56,138 nucleotides of DNA from Gordonia sp. (in: high G+C Gram-positive bacteria) (GTDB lineage Bacteria > Actinomycetota > Actinomycetes > Mycobacteriales > Mycobacteriaceae), in NCBI RefSeq assembly GCF_020438995.1, contig NZ_JAGQTN010000159.1, positions 1 to 56,138 of the forward strand, given 5' to 3'. The stretch's first letter is position 1. Each line of letters begins with the position of its first letter. The position numbers and the translations under genes were made by a program. Shown here in pieces: positions 25,844 to 33,471 of the stretch. The notes under the pieces were generated by a model. It made no database searches and was not told the origin of the DNA. It saw only the letters and a program-made list of their open reading frames with translations.

Positions 25844-27187
25844 GTGGCGGCACGGAGCCCATGGTCGGCGATGAGTATCGGTGAGGTGATCGGTGTCGTT
25901 GGTACGATGTCGGGCGGCAGCGCATCCGGCGACACGCAGGCATTCAACGAACTCGTTACGGCGGCAGGGAAACTCGGCGACTCGATGATCGAGAGCTTCG
26001 CCGGGGGCGACGCACGCGGCGAAGGTGCCGATGCCGGTCGTTCGGCGGGACGTGAACTGGGAGAATTGATCCTGACCGACTCCGACGTCGCTGCGGTGAC
26101 CAGCAATGCCATGTCCTCGGCCGCGGATGTGGTCGCCGCCACGTCGAAGGAGACCCCGCTCCTGGAGTCGATGCGCAGGGACGCGGAGACCAAGACGGCC
26201 TCCATTATCGAGGTCCGGGCGTCGGTGGAGCGTCTGATGAACTATTCGTACACCGATCCGATGAATGAGATCGACGTGCACACGGACACTGTCCTGGGAA
26301 TCGTACAAAATCGTTGGATCGCGAACACGGCGACGACCGCCGGTACGGATCTTCTGTCGACGACCGGCGATACCACCATCGCGACGACATCAAACACACC
26401 GTACGGCAACATATCTACACCCCTGACGACCACGACGGGCGGCACACCGACAACCAGCACGCCGACAACCAGCACGCCGACGAACAGCGGCCCGACCACC
26501 ACGTCCCGTGCGACGACCGACCCCACCGGTACGCCGAGCAACACCAGGACGACCACGACACCCACACCGGTGCGAGCTGCGGACAATCAGACCACCGCCG
26601 ACAACAGGACGACCAGCCGCGCCACCCCGTCAACCGGACAATTGCCGAACAGTACTGTGTGGCAAACGAATCAGGATGAGAAGAGCCGGCCGAACGGCAC
26701 GCCGGGCGCCGACAGCCGGGACGATCCCGCCGCGCACAACCCGGACCACGATGTCACCGACCCGAATCTCGCCGGACCGGTGCCGTACTCCGGCCTGAAT
26801 CTGCCCGCGAATCCCACCGGGTCACCGACCGGAACGCCGGTGGGAAGTCCACGGGTCAACGGGATTCCGCCGACCACACTCCCGCCCAGATCCATCACGG
26901 GCACGTCACCGGTGCCGACGACAGCTTCCGGGCCGGTGAACACAGGTGCCCGACCACTGGCGTCCGGCCCGATGGCGCCTGCTGCCAGGGCCGGTGGTTC
27001 GGGCGACGACAAGAAGGCGCACAAGTCCGCGGGCTACCTACACACCACCGACAACGGCTCCGAGGCAGTGGGTGCGATGCCGCTGGTGGCACCGCCCGTC
27101 CTCGGTGACTGGTCGCACCCCGGCGACGACGTCGCAGACGAAACCCGTGCCGGCGGGGAAACCGGAAGCGGACCGGTCCGGACGTGA
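25844..27187 (+). CDS. PPE-like protein with Thr/Pro-rich domain
   Basis: About 447 residues. The N-terminal third (to about residue 170) is helical and contains EVIGVVGTMSGGSASGD and a long Ala/Ser-rich section. A low-complexity Thr/Pro/Ser/Asn domain follows (about 180-400), and a conserved-looking C-terminus HKSAGYLHTTDNGSEAVGAM then PLVAPPVLGDW. A helical head, disordered Thr/Pro linker and AGYL...PLVAPPV tail occur in ESX-associated PPE-like proteins of Nocardia, Gordonia and Rhodococcus. GTG 25844 is preferred over the distal start at 25745 because GGGGGA lies six bases upstream. Divergent from the WXG-like gene. Confidence 0.6.
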   Translation: MAARSPWSAMSIGEVIGVVGTMSGGSASGDTQAFNELVTAAGKLGDSMIESFAGGDARGEGADAGRSAGRELGELILTDSDVAAVTSNAMSSAADVVAATSKETPLLESMRRDAETKTASIIEVRASVERLMNYSYTDPMNEIDVHTDTVLGIVQNRWIANTATTAGTDLLSTTGDTTIATTSNTPYGNISTPLTTTTGGTPTTSTPTTSTPTNSGPTTTSRATTDPTGTPSNTRTTTTPTPVRAADNQTTADNRTTSRATPSTGQLPNSTVWQTNQDEKSRPNGTPGADSRDDPAAHNPDHDVTDPNLAGPVPYSGLNLPANPTGSPTGTPVGSPRVNGIPPTTLPPRSITGTSPVPTTASGPVNTGARPLASGPMAPAARAGGSGDDKKAHKSAGYLHTTDNGSEAVGAMPLVAPPVLGDWSHPGDDVADETRAGGETGSGPVRT

Positions 27188-27198
27188 GCATCCATGCG

Positions 27199-27999
27199 TC
27201 AGCGACGTCGCAATCGTGATGCCCAGCAGGCGATCACAAACATCAGGACAGCGATACCGGCGCAGTAGACGAGTGCGCCGTTGACACCCCACGGCGGCAT
27301 CACCACGATCTCCTGCCCGGTGCCGTACACGCCGTTGAGGAATGGCATATATCCCTGGATGGTGTAGCCGTTCGGGATCAGCGCGACCGTGTTCTCCACG
27401 ATGTACACCCAGCCGAGCAGCACCGCCACCGATGCCGCCGGATTGCCGATCGCAGCGGCCACACCGAGCGAAATACCCACTGCTGAAACGGCATACATCG
27501 GGATCGTCAGCACGAACCGCAGACCTTCCGCGGAAACCAGGTCGACGTCGCCGTACACATTGGGGTAGAAGACGGGCAGTGCGATCATCGTCAGAATCGC
27601 CAGGGCGACAGCGCAGATCGCTGCCCCGCCGCCGTAGAAGATCCACCGGGCGGCGACGGTCGTCCCGGATCGCGGAAACAGTATCCGCCCGAGGTCGCCG
27701 ACGTCGCCGCGTTCGGCGGCACTCTGCGTATACGCTGCCGCACAACACCATACGGTGACTGTGAACGTCAGAATCCAGTAGACCGAGTTGGTGGTGCCCA
27801 CGGCCACCACCTCGACGTCGGTCGATATCGTCGAAAAGTGTTCGGACACAGTGGCCACCACCGCGGTGACCAGCAACGGCAATATGACCGCGCCCGGCAG
27901 GACGACGGTGGACAGGAGGCCGCGTCGTCCGCCGGTGCGGATCCGTTCGGCGGCAACAGCTCTGCCGATCCGGCTCACGGAGGCCGGCACAGTGATCAC
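27199..27999 (-). CDS. ABC transporter permease (ABC-2 like)
   Basis: A 266-residue integral membrane protein with about six hydrophobic segments (ILPLLVTAVVATV, YWILTFTVTVWCCAAAY, IFYGGGAAICAVALAILTMIAL, and three further). There is no solute-binding motif. Start GTG 27999 overlaps the ATPase stop by four bases (GTGA), so it is the membrane partner of that ATPase. It is the last gene of an overlapping minus-strand operon. Confidence 0.85.
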   Translation of the reverse strand: MITVPASVSRIGRAVAAERIRTGGRRGLLSTVVLPGAVILPLLVTAVVATVSEHFSTISTDVEVVAVGTTNSVYWILTFTVTVWCCAAAYTQSAAERGDVGDLGRILFPRSGTTVAARWIFYGGGAAICAVALAILTMIALPVFYPNVYGDVDLVSAEGLRFVLTIPMYAVSAVGISLGVAAAIGNPAASVAVLLGWVYIVENTVALIPNGYTIQGYMPFLNGVYGTGQEIVVMPPWGVNGALVYCAGIAVLMFVIACWASRLRRR

Positions 28000-28718
28000 C
28001 GGGCTTCTCCGATCGCAACCAGATACGCGTCTTCGAGTGAGCGGTGGCCGTCGACGAAATCGGCAATCGGTGTGTCGGCGACGATCCGGCCCCCGTCGAG
28101 AACGGCGACCCGGTGGCCGTTGCGTTGCACCTCATCGAACAGATGCGAGGCCACCAGAATGGACCGTCCTTCGGCGGCGAGTTCGGCGAGTAACCCACGC
28201 ACCCAGCGAATCCCCATGATGTCCAGTCCGTTCAATGGCTCGTCGAGTACCAGCGTCGGTGCGTCACCGAGCAAAGCCCCGGCGATTCCGAGCCGCTGCC
28301 GCATACCCAGTGAGTATCCGGAAATACGGTCACCGGCGAACGGCGTCAGCCCAGCAATGTCGAGTACTGTCTCCACTCGGTCCTGGTCGATGCCGGAAGC
28401 CGTTGCGAGCCAGCGAAGATGGCGAACACCGGTGTGACCGTGATGGAAGCCGTCGGAGTGTAGATGCGTGCCGATCTCGGCGAGCGGTCGTGCCGCTCGT
28501 GCCGCCTCGCCGCCGTTCACCGAAATCGAACCCGACGACAGCGGCACGATTCCGGCGATCGCTCGGAGCAGCGTCGACTTCCCGGCTCCGTTGCGCCCCA
28601 GCAGGTAGGTGATCTGCCCGGCGGCAGCTGTCAGGGTGACCTCGCGCAGAATCTCGCGGCGACCCAGGCGCACACCGATGCGGTCGACGAGGATTCCCGG
28701 CGGGGCCGCCGCGGTCAC
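27996..28718 (-). CDS. ABC transporter ATP-binding protein
   Basis: A 240-residue ATPase with Walker A GRNGAGKST, signature YSLGMRQRLG (a non-canonical form common in drug- or lipid-export ATPases), Walker B TLVLDEPLNGLD and a switch histidine in VASHLFDE. GTG 28718 overlaps the preceding stop by four bases (GTGA). It pairs with the permease that follows. The substrate is unknown; the secreted protein gene immediately upstream suggests an envelope role. Confidence 0.9.
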   Translation of the reverse strand: MTAAAPPGILVDRIGVRLGRREILREVTLTAAAGQITYLLGRNGAGKSTLLRAIAGIVPLSSGSISVNGGEAARAARPLAEIGTHLHSDGFHHGHTGVRHLRWLATASGIDQDRVETVLDIAGLTPFAGDRISGYSLGMRQRLGIAGALLGDAPTLVLDEPLNGLDIMGIRWVRGLLAELAAEGRSILVASHLFDEVQRNGHRVAVLDGGRIVADTPIADFVDGHRSLEDAYLVAIGEAR

Positions 28719-29215
28719 CGGTTGCAGTAGACGTTGAGGCCCACGGTCTTGACGCCGGTGCACAGCGACTTTGCCGAGAGCTTCCAGTTGCCGTCCAGCT
28801 TCTTGAATTCGATCGTCAGACGGATCGTCGGGCGGCCGGTCGAGCCGCTGTTGAGGGTGGCTTTCGCGCTGTTGCCTTGCTGCCGAAGCGGTCCGGTCAC
28901 GTTGTGCCAGCCGCGCGGCGGGCGGAACAGGCCCAGCCGGTACACGGTTTTCGGCACCACGACCGCGTTCATGCCGCCCTCGACGTTCGCGGCCTTGGCC
29001 CGGTCGGAGGCGTTGGTGGCCACCAGGAAGGTGACGATGTTGCCGAGCTCTTTGAGTGACGGTTTGGCCGAGGTGACCCGGTAGTCGGCGGGCAGCGTCC
29101 CGGTCGGTGTGCGTACCGTCGGGGCTGCGATCGCGGCGCCGGCGGCACCCACCAGCGCGGATGCGGCGACCGCGGCTGTCGCGGTGGTCATGGCGATCGA
29201 TGGACGGATGTGCAT
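28715..29215 (-). CDS. Secreted Mtb12-like small protein
   Basis: A 166-residue protein with a clear signal peptide (RPSIAMTTATAAVAASALVG, cleavage likely after AAIAA). The mature part has a helix, then ANVEGGMNAVVVP, then strands and LTIEFKKLDGNWKLSAKSL and a Cys pair near the end. The VEGG-like segment followed by strands resembles the Mtb12 (low molecular weight antigen) fold of mycobacteria, an NTF2-like shape. ATG 29215 has AGGAG seven bases upstream. It is encoded inside an ABC transporter operon and may be exported or membrane-associated with it. The homology is tentative. Confidence 0.6.
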   Translation of the reverse strand: MHIRPSIAMTTATAAVAASALVGAAGAAIAAPTVRTPTGTLPADYRVTSAKPSLKELGNIVTFLVATNASDRAKAANVEGGMNAVVVPKTVYRLGLFRPPRGWHNVTGPLRQQGNSAKATLNSGSTGRPTIRLTIEFKKLDGNWKLSAKSLCTGVKTVGLNVYCNR

Positions 29216-29251
29216 CGGTACTCCTGAATTTCGTGAATGGATTGGGTTGCG

Positions 29252-29911
29252 TCAGTTGAATGCGGCGGACCGGGCCAGGCGCAGTGTGATCTCGCAGTCA
29301 CCGTCGGGTGCCGGGATCACGTGTACCCCGTACTGTCCGGCGAGTGCGGGTGAACTCGACTCGATGGCGTATTCGACGGCGCCGCGGGCTATTCCGCGAG
29401 CGATCTCCGGATGCGAGGTGCCAACCTGCCGCAGCGGGCACGAGCACATGGTGATCTCGTGGGTTCCGAACGCGCTCAGCACATTCGACACTTTGAAGCC
29501 GAGTGCGCGCAGCGCGTCGGCTGTGACGGTTGCAGGGTCGGGGAACATCGCCGGGTCGGCAGGCGCAGTACCGGCGAGAACCTTTGCCGCCCACTGTCTC
29601 CCGGCCAGCACCCCGGTCTGCTCTCGTTCCTCCGGAGAACCACCGAGGTGGCCGAGCAGAATACTCAGCAGATTGTCGACGGCCAGTTCGTTGACGGCGA
29701 CGTACCCGGTACGCGGCCGGCCCGCCGACTCCGACCGCAGCACCACCGACGCCGCCTTGCCGTCGTCGACGAGATTACGCAGGTGAAAGCGGGCGGTGGT
29801 GACGTGCACACCGAGTTGCTGCGCCACCTGCGCCGCCGTGACCGGTTCCTCGGCCATCCGTAGTATCCCGAGCACGGTGGTTCGCGGATCGCCGGACATG
29901 CTGGGGCCCAC
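29252..29911 (-). CDS. Winged-helix regulator of the SufR/COG2345 kind
   Basis: A 219-residue regulator. The N-terminal winged helix (VLGILRMAEEPVTAAQVAQQ, HVTTARFHLRNLVDDG) is typical of ArsR-like SufR relatives. The C-terminal half has MCSCPLRQVGTSHPE and a later Cys (GDCEITLRL), similar to the Fe-S-binding region of SufR-type proteins, although the full four-Cys pattern is not complete here. GTG 29911 overlaps the cupin stop by one base (TAGTG); ATG 29899 is possible. Being in the operon it likely autoregulates it through the inverted repeat at 31107-31135. Confidence 0.85.
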   Translation of the reverse strand: MGPSMSGDPRTTVLGILRMAEEPVTAAQVAQQLGVHVTTARFHLRNLVDDGKAASVVLRSESAGRPRTGYVAVNELAVDNLLSILLGHLGGSPEEREQTGVLAGRQWAAKVLAGTAPADPAMFPDPATVTADALRALGFKVSNVLSAFGTHEITMCSCPLRQVGTSHPEIARGIARGAVEYAIESSSPALAGQYGVHVIPAPDGDCEITLRLARSAAFN

Positions 29912-30255
29912 TATGATCCGCTTGATTCGAGCACCATCAGGGTGGCGACGGCGTCGGTGGTCGCGTGCAGTGAATGGGTGACCTTGGCCTCGACGTGTAC
30001 GGCGGAGCCGGGTTCGAGATCGATGTGCCTGTCTCCGATGGTGAAGTCGATTCGACCGGATTGCCCGAGGACCAGAATCGGTTTGCCCGCACGATGATCG
30101 GGCATCTTCTGTCCGGCACGGAAAACGAGCCGGATGACGACGACGTCATCGCCGCGGTACATCACCGAGATGTTCGGCCGCGCCGAATCCGCCGGCGATT
30201 GTTCGGGATCGTTCAAACCGGTGATCTCGGTGAACGGTGCGGTGTCGGCCGTCAC
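29911..30255 (-). CDS. Small cupin-domain protein
   Basis: A 114-residue single-cupin protein. Cupin motif 1 is visible around KMPDHRAGKPILVLGQSGRI and motif 2 around EPGSAVHVEAKVTHSLHA, with His residues in each that could bind a metal. Its start GTG 30255 overlaps the methyltransferase stop by four bases (GTGA). Small cupins of this kind are sensors or isomerases; no specific reaction is indicated. It sits between the methyltransferase and the regulator, suggesting a metal- or metabolite-sensing role in the operon. Confidence 0.83.
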   Translation of the reverse strand: MTADTAPFTEITGLNDPEQSPADSARPNISVMYRGDDVVVIRLVFRAGQKMPDHRAGKPILVLGQSGRIDFTIGDRHIDLEPGSAVHVEAKVTHSLHATTDAVATLMVLESSGS

Positions 30256-31073
30256 GCCGCGTCCTTGACGGCGACGAGTTCGATGGCCGCGAGGTTGTCG
30301 CGGTACTTGCTGAACGTGGCCCGCATCCCGAGAATACGCTTGCGGGCCTTGGGGTTACGGACCACATTCGCGACGAAGCGCAGCGTGCGCGGCACCCCCT
30401 CGTCGGCGATGACCCGCCGCGGTTCGAGCAGAGCCATCGGTGCGAAGGCTACCTTCTCGATGGTGAAGCCGTTGTCGGTGAACAGTTTTCGCCACTCCTG
30501 CTCGGTGAGTGGGCGGGCGTTGACCTTGATGGAGCGGGCCAGCGATTTGCGGATCTCGGTCTTCTCATCGTCGCCGAGGGTGTCGGGGTTGAGAGCGAGT
30601 TCGTGGATCGCGTACCGGCCACCCGCACGTAGCACCCGGTGGGCCTCGGCGACGATGGCGGCCTTGGCGCGGTCGGACTGCATGGTCAGCATCGCCTCGC
30701 CGATCACGGCGTCGGCCGACGCGTCGTCGAGTCCGGTGGCGGCGGCGTCGCCTTCGACAACCCGGCCCCGGCTGCCGACGGCCTGTGCCGTGAGCGAGAC
30801 GGCGGCCGGATCGGCTTCGACGCCGATATATCCGGCCGGGCTGCGACCCAGGATCGACACCGCCGTCTTGCCGAGGCCCGGGGCCAGTTCCACAACCTGG
30901 GCGCCGGCGAGACGGGCGTCGTCGAGCAGTTGTTCGGTGAGGGCGCGGCCACCCGGTCGCAGAACTCGTTTGCCGAGGCGGGCGAGCAGCCAGTGGCCGG
31001 GCATGTCCTCGGGTTTGCGGCCCGCAAGGGGCAGATCGCCCGCGGGGGTGTGACTGGTGGGGGTGTCGCTCAT
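30252..31073 (-). CDS. Class I SAM-dependent methyltransferase
   Basis: A 273-residue enzyme. The SAM-binding motif I is VVELAPGLGKTA, motif II is YIGVEADPAAV, and VLRAGGRYAIHELAL is motif III. The C-terminal KARKRILGMRATFSKYRDNL extension is basic. Methyltransferases of this layout act on quinones, small metabolites or lipids; the substrate is not shown. It is the first gene after a perfect 9-bp inverted repeat and is the head of the operon running to 27199. Confidence 0.88.
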   Translation of the reverse strand: MSDTPTSHTPAGDLPLAGRKPEDMPGHWLLARLGKRVLRPGGRALTEQLLDDARLAGAQVVELAPGLGKTAVSILGRSPAGYIGVEADPAAVSLTAQAVGSRGRVVEGDAAATGLDDASADAVIGEAMLTMQSDRAKAAIVAEAHRVLRAGGRYAIHELALNPDTLGDDEKTEIRKSLARSIKVNARPLTEQEWRKLFTDNGFTIEKVAFAPMALLEPRRVIADEGVPRTLRFVANVVRNPKARKRILGMRATFSKYRDNLAAIELVAVKDAA

Positions 31074-31106
31074 GATGCGCTCCCTGATGGTTGCGGCGAA
31101 CCTCTC

Positions 31107-31135
31107 GATTTAGAGGATTAGAACTACTCTAAATC
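31107..31135 (-). promoter_or_regulatory. Inverted-repeat operator of the methyltransferase-ABC operon
   Basis: GATTTAGAG at 31107-31115 and CTCTAAATC at 31127-31135 form a perfect 9-bp inverted repeat with an 11-base spacer. It lies 34 bases upstream of the first gene, in an AT-rich segment unlike the surrounding DNA. It is a candidate target of the operon's own HTH regulator. Confidence 0.72.
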
Positions 31136-31154
31136 ATCTAAGGGTTGCCTGTCA

Positions 31155-31694
31155 CTACCCACGGCGAGTATCCCGCTGGATGCGCAGCGTGCCGATGGTG
31201 GTGGCCAGCGAGTCGTACTGCCCGACCAGCAGCGTGAACGAGATGAGCCGCGGTTCGTCGAGGTGCCGGGCCAGCGCCGACCAGGTGGCATCGTCGATGT
31301 CGTGGGTGGTGACCAGCTGGTCGACGGCCAGCAGCATCGACCGCTCCCGATCGCCCCAACCTGCGTCGGGACCTTCGATGATGTCGGCGAACTCTCCGTC
31401 GGTGACGCCGGCCCGCTTGCCGAGCCGGCGATGATGGTCGAGCTCGTAGTCACAGCCCCGCAGATGCGCCACCCGGATGATGATCATCTCGGTGTCCTTG
31501 CGGGACAGTTTGCCGAACGGCATCATCCGCGAACTGAAGTACAGCCACCCCCGGAACAGGCCCTTTGACCGGCCCAGCGTCGAGAAGATCCGGGCATCAT
31601 CGACGCCGATCACCCTCGCCGCCGCCTGCGAAAAGGCCCAGTTGAACGGCCCGAGTTGCCAGAAACCGCCGGGTTCGATACGAGGTGTGCTCAT
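31155..31694 (-). CDS. Carboxymuconolactone decarboxylase-family protein (AhpD-like)
   Basis: A 179-residue, all-helical protein. The family motif is seen in EMIIIRVAHLRGCDYELDHHRRLG, where Cys and His lie on the usual helix, although only one of the AhpD Cys pair is present. Members act as alkylhydroperoxidase-like thiol proteins or as decarboxylases; the reaction here is unknown. ATG 31694 is chosen from context (MSTPRIEPGGFWQLGPFNW); the upstream frame is a shadow. It ends 20 bases beyond the operator of the neighbouring operon and is transcribed toward it. Confidence 0.85.
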   Translation of the reverse strand: MSTPRIEPGGFWQLGPFNWAFSQAAARVIGVDDARIFSTLGRSKGLFRGWLYFSSRMMPFGKLSRKDTEMIIIRVAHLRGCDYELDHHRRLGKRAGVTDGEFADIIEGPDAGWGDRERSMLLAVDQLVTTHDIDDATWSALARHLDEPRLISFTLLVGQYDSLATTIGTLRIQRDTRRG

Positions 31695-31779
31695 GGGGGC
31701 CACGGTAGCCGACGGATGGGCGATCGAGACCGTGGCCGTTACGATGGGAAAACACATGTGCCGACCGGAGGGATCACTG

Positions 31780-32196
31780 ATGAGTTCACCACGAAGCGGA
31801 CGGGCCGCACGGTTCGGTGCAGGTGCCGCTGCCGCGGCTCTGGTGGCCGGTGGCCTGCTGTGGGTACCGGCCGAAGCACACGCCGCCGACGGACCGTACG
31901 GAGCCATCGCCTACTCGAAGCAGACCAAGCGATACGGAGTGTCCACCGGCAAGTCGTCGGCCAAGAAGGCATCGAGATCAGCTAAGAACAAGTGCGCGAC
32001 CCTCGGCGCGACCGACTGCAAGGTGGTCGCCCGCATGAACGACGACTGTGCCGCCGTGGCGGTCAACCCGTACACCGGCCTGTCGTCGTCGGCGAATGCG
32101 AGTAACGTCCTCGCCGCCCAGCGCGCGGCGAAGGAAGGTACCGCCAACGGTCAGATCGTCGCATCCGGCTGCGCCAAGTCCAACGATCCGTTCTGA
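31780..32196 (+). CDS. Secreted DUF4189 protein, copy 1
   Basis: A 138-residue protein. A signal peptide (basic start, then AAAAALVAGGLLWVPAEAHA) is followed by a DUF4189 domain with YGAIAYSKQTKRYG, the Cys residues of NKCATLGATDCKV and DDCAAVAVNP, and a C-terminal SGCAK. DUF4189 proteins are small, disulfide-stabilised exported proteins of unknown function. ATG 31780 has GGAGGG eight bases upstream; longer in-frame starts lack a signal sequence. A paralogue is at 33030-33443, with a MaoC hydratase gene between. Confidence 0.86.
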   Translation: MSSPRSGRAARFGAGAAAAALVAGGLLWVPAEAHAADGPYGAIAYSKQTKRYGVSTGKSSAKKASRSAKNKCATLGATDCKVVARMNDDCAAVAVNPYTGLSSSANASNVLAAQRAAKEGTANGQIVASGCAKSNDPF

Positions 32197-32256
32197 GCGG
32201 TGATGATTCCTCGCACCCGCGGTCGGCAGGGTGATGAGGGCCACTAGTCTTGGTGC

Positions 32257-32724
32257 ATGACTGATTTTGAACCGAAAGTATTCACCTCCGTCGATGAGCT
32301 GCGCGCCGCCATAGGCACCGACCTCGGGTCGGGTGAATGGCTGGAGATCACGCAGGAGCGGGTCAATGCCTTCGCCGAGGCCACCGGCGACCACCAGTGG
32401 ATTCACGTCGACGTGGAGAAGGCGAAGTCGGGGCCGTTCGGCGCCACCATCGCCCATGGTTACCTCACCCTCTCGCTGCTCCCGGTGATCGCCGGTGGCA
32501 TCTTCACCGTCGAGGGCCCCAAGATGGTCATCAACTACGGCGCCAACAAGGTGCGCTTCCCGCATCCGGTGCCGGTGGGCTCGCGTATCCGCTCCAACGC
32601 CGTCATCACCTCCGTCGAGGAGACCAAGGCCGGGGTGAACGTGGTGGTCACCAACACTGTCGAGATCGAGGGCGTCGAGAAGCCCGCCCTGGTTTCGGAG
32701 AACATCCGCCTGCTCGTCTACTGA
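32257..32724 (+). CDS. MaoC-like (R)-specific enoyl-CoA hydratase
   Basis: A 155-residue single hotdog-fold hydratase. The hydratase motif is visible as FAEATGDHQWIHVD followed by SGPFGATIAHGYLTLSLLP, with catalytic Asp and His in place. Such enzymes hydrate trans-2-enoyl-CoA to (R)-3-hydroxyacyl-CoA; in mycobacteria similar proteins include HtdZ. The start ATG 32257 gives a short acidic N-terminus. It is flanked by two DUF4189 genes on the same strand but spacing is large, so it is probably separately transcribed. Confidence 0.93.
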   Translation: MTDFEPKVFTSVDELRAAIGTDLGSGEWLEITQERVNAFAEATGDHQWIHVDVEKAKSGPFGATIAHGYLTLSLLPVIAGGIFTVEGPKMVINYGANKVRFPHPVPVGSRIRSNAVITSVEETKAGVNVVVTNTVEIEGVEKPALVSENIRLLVY

Positions 32725-32744
32725 GATACCGCAACCCGCACGCC

Positions 32745-32850
32745 GGCTGAGGTGCGAGCCCCGCGAGCCTCGAAACCGAGGTGAGACTACATTGTCCGCT
32801 CACGAGGTTTCGAGGCTTGTCGCTTACGCTCCTCGCACCTCAACCAGCTG
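32745..32850. repeat. Dispersed repeat, facing pair of copies
   Basis: Left arm 32745-32777 and right arm 32806-32850 are related as an inverted repeat: GAGGTGCGAG...GCGAGCCTCGAAACC, a 28-base centre, then GGTTTCGAGGCTTGTCGC...CTCGCACCTCA. The left arm lacks about 8-10 bases of the centre. Single copies are at 9661-9700 and 11803-11840. It could fold into a long hairpin and occupies most of the 305-base gap between the MaoC gene and the second DUF4189 gene. Confidence 0.85.
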
Positions 32851-33029
32851 AAGGGGTCAGCAACTGCTTCGCCGGACCTCGCCCGATTCGGTCGATATCC
32901 TTCGGGTGGATGAATGTGGCGTCTGAGTGTCGGTCGAACAATGGAACATGCGGATGGGGATGCTCAGAACCCCCGTGCGTTGTGCGTATTGTCGACGGGT
33001 CCCAATACTTCGCTCGGAAGGCTAACGAA

Positions 33030-33443
33030 ATGAATCTTCTGCCACGCAAGTCCACCGCGGTGCGAGCAGGCCTCGCCACGATGGCCGTCGGAATGGCTGC
33101 GACGGGGCTGATCGCCACCGGTCCGGGCGAGGCGCAGGCACGTGACGGCCACTGGTACGGCGCCATCGCGATCTCGCTGGAAACCGGCAACGCGTCGGTG
33201 GTGGTCGACTACCCGACGGTCGCTTCGGCGAGGCGGGCCGCGATCCGTAAATGTGGTGCGTACGACTGTGATTGGGCAGTCACCATGGACAACAGTTGCG
33301 GTGCGGCCGCACAGAACCCATACACCCGGCGCTGGGGTTACTCATACGCGCCGACGCGCGCTCGCGCCGAGCGTCTGGCCAAGAGCAAGGCCGGTGGCGG
33401 ACGCACGATCGTGTGGGGTTGCACCACCCGTCCGCGCTACTGA
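33030..33443 (+). CDS. Secreted DUF4189 protein, copy 2
   Basis: A 137-residue exported protein: signal peptide (RKSTAVRAGLATMAVGMAAT, likely cleavage after AQA), then DUF4189 with HWYGAIAISLETGNASVVVD, Cys residues in RKCGAYDCDW, DNSCGAAAQNPYT and WGC. It shares the layout of the protein at 31780-32196 but differs in sequence, so the pair probably arose by an old duplication. ATG 33030 is preceded by a weak site (GGAAGG at 33016-33021). Function unknown. Confidence 0.86.
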   Translation: MNLLPRKSTAVRAGLATMAVGMAATGLIATGPGEAQARDGHWYGAIAISLETGNASVVVDYPTVASARRAAIRKCGAYDCDWAVTMDNSCGAAAQNPYTRRWGYSYAPTRARAERLAKSKAGGGRTIVWGCTTRPRY

Positions 33444-33471
33444 CCTGCGCTGAAAGCCGGCCTCACCGCCG

